This document shows positions 7,155-14,290 of a DNA stretch of 50,490 nucleotides, piece by piece. Source of the stretch: JBALVT01 sp045110675. Lineage in GTDB: Bacteria > Pseudomonadota > Gammaproteobacteria > Pseudomonadales > Halieaceae. The notes below the pieces were generated by a model. That model did no database searches. It was not told the origin of the DNA and saw nothing but the letters and a program-made list of their open reading frames with translations. The stretch is taken from the NCBI GenBank assembly GCA_045110675.1, contig JBGCGJ010000069.1, positions 1-50,490 on the forward strand. Direction: 5' to 3'. Every line of letters begins with the position of its first letter. Position 1 is the stretch's first letter. A program made the translations under genes and the position numbers.

Positions 7155-9146
7155 CTACAACAGAGGCGCAATCACCAAACTAACAATCGCCATAACATTA
7201 ATCAAAATGTTCATAGAAGGCCCAGAAGTATCCTTGAACGGGTCACCCACAGTGTCACCAACCACCGCAGCGGCATGAGTCTCAGAACCCTTACCACCCA
7301 GATTACCCTTCTCGATATATTTCTTGGCGTTGTCCCAAGCACCACCGGCGTTAGCCATCATCAGCGCCATAAGAACACAACCCAACAAACCACCGCCGAG
7401 CATGCCACCAAGAGCGTCCGCCCCAAGACCAAAGCCCACAATTACCGGCGCTGATACAGCAATAATGCCAGGTAGAACCATACGCTTCAGAGCCGCCGTG
7501 GTTGCAATATCAACACAACGCGCCGTATCGGGCTCAGCCGTACCTTCCAGCAAACCGGGGATTTCCCGGAACTGTCGACGGATCTCATGGATCATATCGA
7601 AAGCCGCGTCGCCAACAGCGGTCATGGTAATAGAAGCAATCAGGAAGGGAATCGTTCCCCCGATGAACATACCCACTAATACAATCGGTTCAGTGAGCTC
7701 AAGATTGAGCTGTGTCCCGTGAGCTTCAACGGTTTCCACAAAGGCCGCGATAATGGCCAGTGCCGCAAGCGCTGCCGCACCAATTGCAAAGCCTTTCCCG
7801 ATAGCGGCTGTGGTGTTACCCACCTCATCCAAACCGTCGGTGATAGCACGAGTCTCTTCACCCAGGCCCGCCATTTCAGCGATACCACCGGCGTTGTCCG
7901 CAACCGGACCGTAGGCATCAATTGCCATCGTGATTCCCACCGTGGACAACATGCCGACTGCGGCAATACCTACACCGTAAAGGCCCGCAAGCTCTGTTGA
8001 GACAAAGATGATAGCTGCAATGCTCAATACAGGCAGCACAACGGATTGCATTCCCACCGCCAGGCCAGTAATCATTACCGTAGCGGGACCCGTCTCACCA
8101 GATTTGGCGATATTGACGACCGGGGTGGAGCCGGTGTAGTACTCGGTAATCAAGCCGATCGCAACACCACCAACAGCACCTGAGATAACAGCCAGCCAAA
8201 TATTGATATCCAGCTCCAGAGCTTGTATCAAGAAGTAGGCCATCGCGGCAAAAATAACCGGCGCCAACAAGGTACCCGCACGCAATGCTGCTTCAGGAGC
8301 CGACGATGATCGCGCTCGCACAATCATAATTCCAGCCATAGAGGCCAATAATCCAATACTCGCAAGGGCCAGTGGCAAAAACATCATTGCACTTTTAACT
8401 TCCGCGGTGATCGCCATGGTCGAGGCAATGGCAACAGAGGCAATCATTGATCCACAATAGGATTCAAAAATATCGGAACCCATACCGGCAATATCGCCCA
8501 CGTTGTCGCCGACGTTATCGGCAATAACACCGGGGTTACGGGGATCATCCTCCGGGATGCCCGCTTCGATTTTACCCACCAGGTCAGCACCTACGTCAGC
8601 ACTTTTGGTAAAAATTCCGCCGCCGACCCGGGAAAACAATGCCACGACTGAACCACCCATACCAAAACCATGAATGGCGTGCGCTGTATCTGGATCACCA
8701 CCGAAGAAGTAATAGAGACTACCCAAGCCAATCAATCCCAGCGACGCCACCAGCAAACCCATAATAGAGCCACCGTAGAACGATACCGCCAGTGCAGTAG
8801 GCGCACCATGTTCGTGCGCAGCAATGGTCGTGCGGACATTGGCTTTAGTCGCCGCGAACATGCCGAGGTAACCAGCAGTGGCAGATGAAAGAGCACCTGC
8901 GGTGAAAGACAGCGCTGTGTTCATACCCAACGATAGGTATACAAGCACCAGAAGCACAGCGGAAAAAATGGCCAGCATTTTATATTCGCGATGCATGAAC
9001 ACCATCGCCCCCAGGTGTATCTGGTCGGCGATTTTTTTGATCACGCCTTCACCACCAGGGTAACGCGTCATGACGGTGTAAATGAAAAAAGCTACAACAA
9101 GACCTGCCACACCGAAAAGCGGTGGCAGAATAAGATATTCAGACAT
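7155..9146 (-). CDS. hppA: Membrane-bound ion-translocating pyrophosphatase, K+-dependent type
   Basis: This very hydrophobic protein of about 660 aa has the multi-helix plan of membrane PPases. The acidic PPi/Mg site is visible (SADVGADLVGK, EDDPRNPGVIADNVGDNVGD), as is a late acidic block near KDTSGPSMN. GNTTAAIGKG has Ala where K+-independent enzymes have Lys, so a K+-dependent enzyme is expected. That class includes both Na+ and H+ pumps, and the ion cannot be settled here. The start is ATG 9146 (MSEY), because GGGGAG precedes it closely; the ATG four codons earlier would place the ribosome site inside the gene. It faces the PPi-type PFK gene. Confidence 0.93.
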   Translation of the reverse strand: MSEYLILPPLFGVAGLVVAFFIYTVMTRYPGGEGVIKKIADQIHLGAMVFMHREYKMLAIFSAVLLVLVYLSLGMNTALSFTAGALSSATAGYLGMFAATKANVRTTIAAHEHGAPTALAVSFYGGSIMGLLVASLGLIGLGSLYYFFGGDPDTAHAIHGFGMGGSVVALFSRVGGGIFTKSADVGADLVGKIEAGIPEDDPRNPGVIADNVGDNVGDIAGMGSDIFESYCGSMIASVAIASTMAITAEVKSAMMFLPLALASIGLLASMAGIMIVRARSSSAPEAALRAGTLLAPVIFAAMAYFLIQALELDINIWLAVISGAVGGVAIGLITEYYTGSTPVVNIAKSGETGPATVMITGLAVGMQSVVLPVLSIAAIIFVSTELAGLYGVGIAAVGMLSTVGITMAIDAYGPVADNAGGIAEMAGLGEETRAITDGLDEVGNTTAAIGKGFAIGAAALAALAIIAAFVETVEAHGTQLNLELTEPIVLVGMFIGGTIPFLIASITMTAVGDAAFDMIHEIRRQFREIPGLLEGTAEPDTARCVDIATTAALKRMVLPGIIAVSAPVIVGFGLGADALGGMLGGGLLGCVLMALMMANAGGAWDNAKKYIEKGNLGGKGSETHAAAVVGDTVGDPFKDTSGPSMNILINVMAIVSLVIAPLL

Positions 9147-9376
9147 ATAACTCCCCATCTGTTTAAATCAAGCCGACCAAGCCTGGGGAACTGCCATGAA
9201 ATAGGATCCATGGACTATGGAAACTCGCTCCTTCAGATCAGTCGAACAGCTATTATTATCAAACTCAACAGCCCAGGGGCTGCCTCGATTGTCCGATCTA
9301 CTTTGGATACAACCGCAGCAGTCTATCAATAAAGAAAGGTAAAGCGAACCGTTCTAGGGAAGATTCCCTCGATGGA

Positions 9377-10102
9377 TCAGGCGGACCCACTCACTTGGGA
9401 AGGTGCGGGACACCATCCCGGAGCCACGGCGACATAACGCTGGAAGAGCTCCGTGAATTGCTCATCCACAGCGTCCCACAACTGTATCTTCGCTGGCTTT
9501 AAAGCCGACAGCAAAACGTCGCTAGTGCAAATGTGCTCGCACGCCGTCGAAAGTGGCGCGTAGCTCAAATGCCATCGCTCAGGCGCAACTCCGCCGCTAT
9601 CGGTGTGATAGGGACGGAAAAACCCATAGGACTGGTCGGCAGCCATGCGCTGGTCTAACCAGGTGTGAAGTGGGTCAAAGATACCATCGGGGCCAACCTC
9701 TTGCGGACTTAGCTGCAGTTGATATCCCTGGGGCATGGCACTGGCGTCAAAGATATCCAGATCAGTGCCCCAATGATGCCGAGAAGTACCCGGCAAAGCG
9801 GAAAATCGCATAATGGCATGCACTGCCTCTTTATCAGTCAAACTGGACAGATCAATGGGTGTACCGTGGTCATCGTGCACCACTCTGTCGCCGACAGCTT
9901 TTTCGTTCCATAACAGGCACTGGCGTGCGAAGGAGCGAAAACTGCTGGCAATCTGCAAATCGAAACCGGCACGACGCGCATCGGCGCACAAATACTCAAA
10001 AGCCTGGACCACGCTGCCCTGTAAGCGATGCCCACTGGACATCGAGGTCAGATGTGATTCGTCCTGACCGGTCAGTTGCGCAACTGTCAATGTTGAGGGC
10101 AA
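9377..10102 (-). CDS. M15-family D,D- or L,D-carboxypeptidase
   Basis: The 241-aa protein is of the VanY/DdcB type. The zinc motif SRHHWGTDLD gives His109 and Asp116, and ERWH gives Glu175 and His178. ASSFRSFARQ is the usual substrate-site block. The family removes the C-terminal D-alanine from peptidoglycan stems or free peptides. No signal peptide is apparent, so it may be cytoplasmic, or the start may be wrong. The start used is TTG 10102; an AAGGAGGT sequence lies about 12 bases upstream, a longer spacing than usual. It is divergent from the Rieske gene. Confidence 0.82.
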   Translation of the reverse strand: MPSTLTVAQLTGQDESHLTSMSSGHRLQGSVVQAFEYLCADARRAGFDLQIASSFRSFARQCLLWNEKAVGDRVVHDDHGTPIDLSSLTDKEAVHAIMRFSALPGTSRHHWGTDLDIFDASAMPQGYQLQLSPQEVGPDGIFDPLHTWLDQRMAADQSYGFFRPYHTDSGGVAPERWHLSYAPLSTACEHICTSDVLLSALKPAKIQLWDAVDEQFTELFQRYVAVAPGWCPAPSQVSGSA

Positions 10103-10231
10103 GGGGTCTACTTACCTCCTTATCGCTATTGGGTGTACAGAACCGACAACCGGCTTGACCCGTTGTCAGTATTCCGGAAAATACCGGGCGACTTCACTAT
10201 CCCACCTTTAACACCGGAGAATCAACACCGC

Positions 10232-10546
10232 ATGAGCCGAATCGGAAACATCGAGGATTTCACCGACAACAGCACAACCAGCTTACAAGTCGATTACCTG
10301 ATGCTGCTTCTATATAGAACAGGAGACTCAATCTACCTCTACGAAAACAACTGCCCTCATGCACAGGATACCCTGGATCCCCTGGGTGGATCGGTCATCA
10401 GTTCTGACGGACTACTCTTACACTGCCAACGGCACGGCGCGGAATTTCTGAGCCACAGTGGCGAGTGCGTGTCCGGGCCCTGTCTCGGGGATAGCCTGAA
10501 CGCGATACCATTTACCCTCAGCAATGGAGATATCTACCTCGACTAG
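10232..10546 (+). CDS. Small Rieske [2Fe-2S] domain protein
   Basis: The 104-aa single-domain protein has both cluster motifs: CPHAQ (Cys41, His43) and CQRHGAEF (Cys65, His68). It resembles the stand-alone Rieske/NirD-like ferredoxins that pass electrons to oxygenases. I begin at ATG 10232, with GGAG 12 bases before it, because the preceding 33 in-frame residues do not look like a Rieske domain. Its end overlaps the end of the opposite-strand sfsA gene by four bases. No oxygenase partner is adjacent, so its role is open. Confidence 0.8.
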   Translation: MSRIGNIEDFTDNSTTSLQVDYLMLLLYRTGDSIYLYENNCPHAQDTLDPLGGSVISSDGLLLHCQRHGAEFLSHSGECVSGPCLGDSLNAIPFTLSNGDIYLD

Positions 10547-11253
10547 GACGACCCCGGATCAACGGAAAATGGCAGGGAATGGGACAAGCTGACGCCCGCC
10601 GGAGAGACATCCGCCTTCCATGCCATCACTTCAACACCTGCCTCAACAGCCTCAAGTAAGGCTTCGCGGTAGGCAGGATCGATATCCCCGGCGGCACACA
10701 CGGACTCAACCCCAGCGTGAAACACACAAAAAAGCATAATGCTGCGGGTTCGACCATCGAGTACGGCCTGTAGTTCACGCAGATGTTTTCGGCCACGTTC
10801 GCTCACCGCATCGGGGAACGCACCTACGCCATCCTCCCGGCACAAGGTTACCGACTTCACTTCAATAAATACCTGGCCATCGTCGCCCTCAAGGAGAAAA
10901 TCGGCTCGACTGCCCTCACCGTATTTAACTTCCGCACGCACTGTCGGATAGCGTTCAAAACCGGGGATGAGTCCAGATGTAAGCGCTTCCCCCACCACCT
11001 GATTAGCCAGCACAGATCTGATACACGCCATGCCAGCTTCAGTCTCGACCAGCTCCCAGGTATGGGGGTATTTTCGCGTCTTAGAGTCGCTGCGCGACAA
11101 CCATACTCGCGAGCCGGGAACGTTGCACCCGGTCATCGCTCCCGTGTTAGGACAGTGAACAGTGACTGTTTCGCCGTCTGGAAGCTCTACATCGGCCAAA
11201 AAGCGTTTGTAACGGCGCAGCAAAATCCCCTCCTGTAGATCCTGAAAATTCAT
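10543..11253 (-). CDS. sfsA: DNA/RNA nuclease SfsA
   Basis: The 236-aa protein matches SfsA throughout. It has the N-terminal LLRRYKRFLADVEL block, the HCPNTGAM motif and the nuclease-like RADFLLEG...VFIEVKSVTL core (PD-(D/E)XK type). SfsA was named for an effect on sugar fermentation in E. coli and was later described as a nuclease. The start ATG lies one base after the stop of the upstream aminotransferase gene, so both are probably in one operon, a pairing also close to dksA in Pseudomonas-like genomes. Confidence 0.92.
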   Translation of the reverse strand: MNFQDLQEGILLRRYKRFLADVELPDGETVTVHCPNTGAMTGCNVPGSRVWLSRSDSKTRKYPHTWELVETEAGMACIRSVLANQVVGEALTSGLIPGFERYPTVRAEVKYGEGSRADFLLEGDDGQVFIEVKSVTLCREDGVGAFPDAVSERGRKHLRELQAVLDGRTRSIMLFCVFHAGVESVCAAGDIDPAYREALLEAVEAGVEVMAWKADVSPAGVSLSHSLPFSVDPGSS

Positions 11254-11254
11254 C

Positions 11255-12430
11255 CTAGCTCAATACCCGCGACAAGCGAGCGACCGCTTCTTCCAGGCGA
11301 TCCATTCCCGTTGTGTAGGAAAACCGGACGTGCTCACTGGAGCGGTTACTGCCAAAATCCAGACCCGGTGTCAGCGCTATTCCGTTGTTTTCCAGCAGAT
11401 TCAGGCAAAAGCGCTGACTGTCATCGGTAAAACGGCTGGCATTTGCATAGATATAGAAGGCACCCTCAGGTTTACAGGGAACACCGAACCCCAGTTGTTC
11501 CAGCGCCGGTGCCAAAAAATCTCGACGCTGACGAAATATCTCCCTTCGCTCATTCAAAATCTCCCGAGTGGCTGGTTCAAAGCCGGCCAAAGCAGCGTAC
11601 TGCGCCATTGTCGACATGGAGATAAACAGATTTTGCGCCAGTTTCTCCATCTCGAGCACTGCCGCTTCGGGAGCCACCAGCCATCCCAAGCGCCAACCTG
11701 TCATACCGAAGTACTTCGAAAAACTGTTGATCACGAAGGCGTCTGGGTCAATTTCCAATATTGACGGTGCTGGGCAGTCGTAGCAGAGGCCATGGTAGAT
11801 CTCATCGACCAGCAAATGTCCCCCGCGTTGTTTAACCACTTTTGACAGTGCAACGAGCTCCGATCGGTCCAATGCAGTACCGGTGGGATTTGCGGGCGAG
11901 GCAACCAGGGCACCAATGGTGTTGCTCTGCCAATGGGTTTCAACCAGATCTGCCGTCAACTGATAACGTGTATCAACTCCCACAGGAACAAGCTGACCGC
12001 GACCCTCAACCAACCTCAAAAATTGTCGATTGCAGGGATATCCAGGATCCGCCATCAACATGCCATCACCGGGATTGACCAGCAGTGCACTCAGCAGCAA
12101 CAGTGCGCCTGAGGCGCCCGGCGTGATCATGATGCGCTCGGGAGGAACGTCCAAACCATAGTCATCGCGGTAGTACTGCGACAAAGCCTCGCGCAACTGC
12201 GGTATCCCGGCAGCCTGCGAATAGGCCGTCGCACCTGAAGCTAACGCCGCCCGCCCAGCCTCAATAATAGGCTGGGCTGTCGCGAAATCGGGTTCACCAG
12301 CAGCCAGATGCACAATATCGCGACCCTGAGCTGCCAAGGTGGTCGCTCTGGACAACACTTCCACAACGCGAAAGGGTTCAATATCGGCAACACGATCTGC
12401 AAAACCTCTTCGCAACGGGCCCTTGCCCAT
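11255..12430 (-). CDS. PLP-dependent class I/II aminotransferase
   Basis: This fold-type I aminotransferase has about 391 residues. It carries the AAGEPDF substrate region, SPANPTGT, DEIYHGL and the PLP-lysine motif NSFSKYFGMTGWRLGW, and ends with an Arg-containing VRFSYTT segment. It is close to aspartate/alanine-type transaminases, but the substrate cannot be told. The start at ATG 12430 is preceded by GGGAG at a good distance; the ORF extends ten codons further without such a site. It lies directly upstream of sfsA. Confidence 0.87.
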   Translation of the reverse strand: MGKGPLRRGFADRVADIEPFRVVEVLSRATTLAAQGRDIVHLAAGEPDFATAQPIIEAGRAALASGATAYSQAAGIPQLREALSQYYRDDYGLDVPPERIMITPGASGALLLLSALLVNPGDGMLMADPGYPCNRQFLRLVEGRGQLVPVGVDTRYQLTADLVETHWQSNTIGALVASPANPTGTALDRSELVALSKVVKQRGGHLLVDEIYHGLCYDCPAPSILEIDPDAFVINSFSKYFGMTGWRLGWLVAPEAAVLEMEKLAQNLFISMSTMAQYAALAGFEPATREILNERREIFRQRRDFLAPALEQLGFGVPCKPEGAFYIYANASRFTDDSQRFCLNLLENNGIALTPGLDFGSNRSSEHVRFSYTTGMDRLEEAVARLSRVLS

Positions 12431-12667
12431 ACTATTCTCCCTGTTATTCGAGCGCGTCATTCTAGCAACTGGCGCGTGCGTATGTCAGATCTACGCTGGG
12501 ATAGGAAGCGATCACAGCCGAACAAACCGACACAAAAACTACCATTAATAGTGGAACCCCCGCGGGATATCTGGTAGTTTCTCCGCCCTCGAGTTTGGGT
12601 GCCTTTAGAAGGGTCCCGGACATTCTGCGAGTATTGCGAAATCATCATCACGTATGGGAATCAAGCC

Positions 12668-13123
12668 ATGCCAAAAGCAGCCAAAAAAGCAGCCAAAAAG
12701 GTAGTAAGCACCGAGTTCAAAAATTTCGAGCCGTACAAAGTTAAGCGCGGCGAAGAGTACATGAACGAGGCACAACGCAAGCATTTCGAAAAAATTCTCC
12801 AGGACTGGAAAGCTCAGCTCATGGAAGAAGTCGATCGCACCGTAAGCCATATGAAAGATGAGGCGGCGAATTTTCCCGACCCCGCTGATCGGGCCACTCA
12901 GGAAGAAGAGTTTAGCCTGGAGCTACGTACCCGCGATCGCGAGCGCAAGCTGATCAAGAAAATCGACAGCATGATGGATCGTATCGAACAGGACGACTAC
13001 GGTTTTTGCGACGCCTGCGGCGTAGACATTGGCATTAAGCGCCTGGAAGCCCGACCCACCGCCACCCTTTGTATAGACTGCAAAACCCTTGACGAAATCA
13101 AGGAAAAGCAGGTACTGGGCTAA
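12668..13123 (+). CDS. dksA: RNA polymerase-binding transcription factor DksA
   Basis: From ATG 12668 the product is 151 aa, the length of E. coli DksA. The coiled-coil tip DPADRA carries Asp71 and Asp74, and the zinc finger uses Cys114, Cys117, Cys135 and Cys138. The N-terminus is a lysine/alanine-rich tail. DksA inserts into the RNA polymerase secondary channel and works with ppGpp to repress rRNA and activate biosynthetic promoters. An in-frame extension to 12599 is rejected because it is unlike the family. gluQRS follows 30 bases later. Confidence 0.96.
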   Translation: MPKAAKKAAKKVVSTEFKNFEPYKVKRGEEYMNEAQRKHFEKILQDWKAQLMEEVDRTVSHMKDEAANFPDPADRATQEEEFSLELRTRDRERKLIKKIDSMMDRIEQDDYGFCDACGVDIGIKRLEARPTATLCIDCKTLDEIKEKQVLG

Positions 13124-13153
13124 ACGAAACGCCATCAATGAGCCGGTAGCTCT

Positions 13154-14032
13154 ATGAGTACCACCTACCGAGGGCGTTTCGCGCCCTCACCCACCGGCCC
13201 TTTACACCTTGGATCTCTTATCGCAGCACTCTCATCTTACCTGGATGCCAAACACCACAATGGCCAATGGTTGGTCCGTATCGACGATCTAGATCCACCG
13301 CGCGAAGTGCCAGGCTCCGCTGAGAATATTTTGAACGCCCTGCAAACCCACGGATTACACTGGGATGAAGACCTTGTCTGGCAGAGCAAGCAATCTTCCT
13401 TCTATGAAACAGCACTGACCTCCCTCTCAGCACAGAACAAAACTTTCGCATGTGACTGCTCAAGGCAAAACTTGACCCCACTGGGTTGCTGCCAGAGTAA
13501 CTGTGAACAAGAGCAACAGCGCGTGACTAAACCCGCAGCTACACGCATAGCTGTGCCCCGAGGTAGCCAACTGTCCTTCGATGATGCATTACAGGGCCCA
13601 CAAAGCTCTGCAGCGCTGGAACAGCAGCTGAGCGATTTCGTGATAAAGCGCAAAGACGATTTTTACGCCTACCAACTGGCCGTGGTGGTTGACGATGCAA
13701 AAAGTGAAATAAACCATATCGTCCGGGGGGCTGATTTAATGGATTCCACACCGCGGCAAATCTTCTTGCAGCAAGCACTGGAGCTCCCCACCCCGAATTA
13801 CGCACACCTGCCCGTCATTACCAATCCGCAAGGGCAAAAATTCAGCAAACAAAATCATGCGCCGGCACTTATCGATGGCGAAGCGACACAAAATCTGCGC
13901 CGGGCGCTGTCATTCTTGGGACAAACGCAACCGCCCGGGAATCTGGATAGTCCTGGGGCTATTCTCGCATTTGCGCGGCAAACATGGTCTATGCAACGGG
14001 TACCAAAGCAGCTCGCAATCGCCGCCATTTGA
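13154..14032 (+). CDS. gluQ: Glutamyl-Q tRNA(Asp) synthetase
   Basis: The 292-aa protein is a truncated glutamyl-tRNA synthetase paralogue that attaches glutamate to queuosine in tRNA-Asp. The class I signature is RFAPSPTGPLHLGS, a Cys cluster (CDC...CCQSNC) provides the zinc site, and the KMSKS equivalent is QKFSKQNH. It lacks the anticodon-binding domain, as expected. The dksA-gluQ pairing is conserved in gammaproteobacteria. Confidence 0.94.
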   Translation: MSTTYRGRFAPSPTGPLHLGSLIAALSSYLDAKHHNGQWLVRIDDLDPPREVPGSAENILNALQTHGLHWDEDLVWQSKQSSFYETALTSLSAQNKTFACDCSRQNLTPLGCCQSNCEQEQQRVTKPAATRIAVPRGSQLSFDDALQGPQSSAALEQQLSDFVIKRKDDFYAYQLAVVVDDAKSEINHIVRGADLMDSTPRQIFLQQALELPTPNYAHLPVITNPQGQKFSKQNHAPALIDGEATQNLRRALSFLGQTQPPGNLDSPGAILAFARQTWSMQRVPKQLAIAAI

Positions 14033-14113
14033 GACTCCCTGGACCTTAAAGCTTTACCGGCTCAGAACGCTTAAGTAGTATCAAGCGGTCAGTTCAAACG
14101 GAATCCAGTACCC

Positions 14114-14290
14114 ATGTATATTAATAAGGCGCTGCTGTTAATGATCGGTGTCGCTTTTATTTTCTACCCGTCTTTTGAAGCATGGCTACTGGAGGGCAGC
14201 AGCAACTGGCACCGCCCCTATCAGTTGTGGCTGCTGGTTATCATCGCCGCGTATTGGAACCAGCGCTCCCGTGATACCGATGAGCTATAG
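14114..14290 (+). CDS. cbrX: CbrX-like small membrane protein
   Basis: This small 58-aa ORF (ATG 14114, TAG 14288-14290) has two hydrophobic segments, around KALLLMIGVAFIFYP and YQLWLLVIIAAYW, and a charged tail. It overlaps the start of cbrA by 11 bases, so the two are translationally coupled. In Pseudomonas a small ORF of this kind, called CbrX, precedes cbrA at the same position after gluQ. I assign it by position, size and membrane character, not by a residue alignment. Confidence 0.75.
   Translation: MYINKALLLMIGVAFIFYPSFEAWLLEGSSNWHRPYQLWLLVIIAAYWNQRSRDTDEL

Noticed and set aside
7155..9146. Assignment of the pyrophosphatase as strictly H+-pumping
   Set aside because: Ala in GNTTAA indicates the K+-dependent class, which contains Na+, H+ and dual pumps.
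10783..11238. 151-aa frame antisense to sfsA
   Set aside because: sfsA matches its family along its whole length; the opposite frame has no recognisable features.
14148..14279. 44-codon N-terminal extension of cbrA
   Set aside because: It is out-of-frame cbrX coding sequence; the family start and coupling favour ATG 14280.
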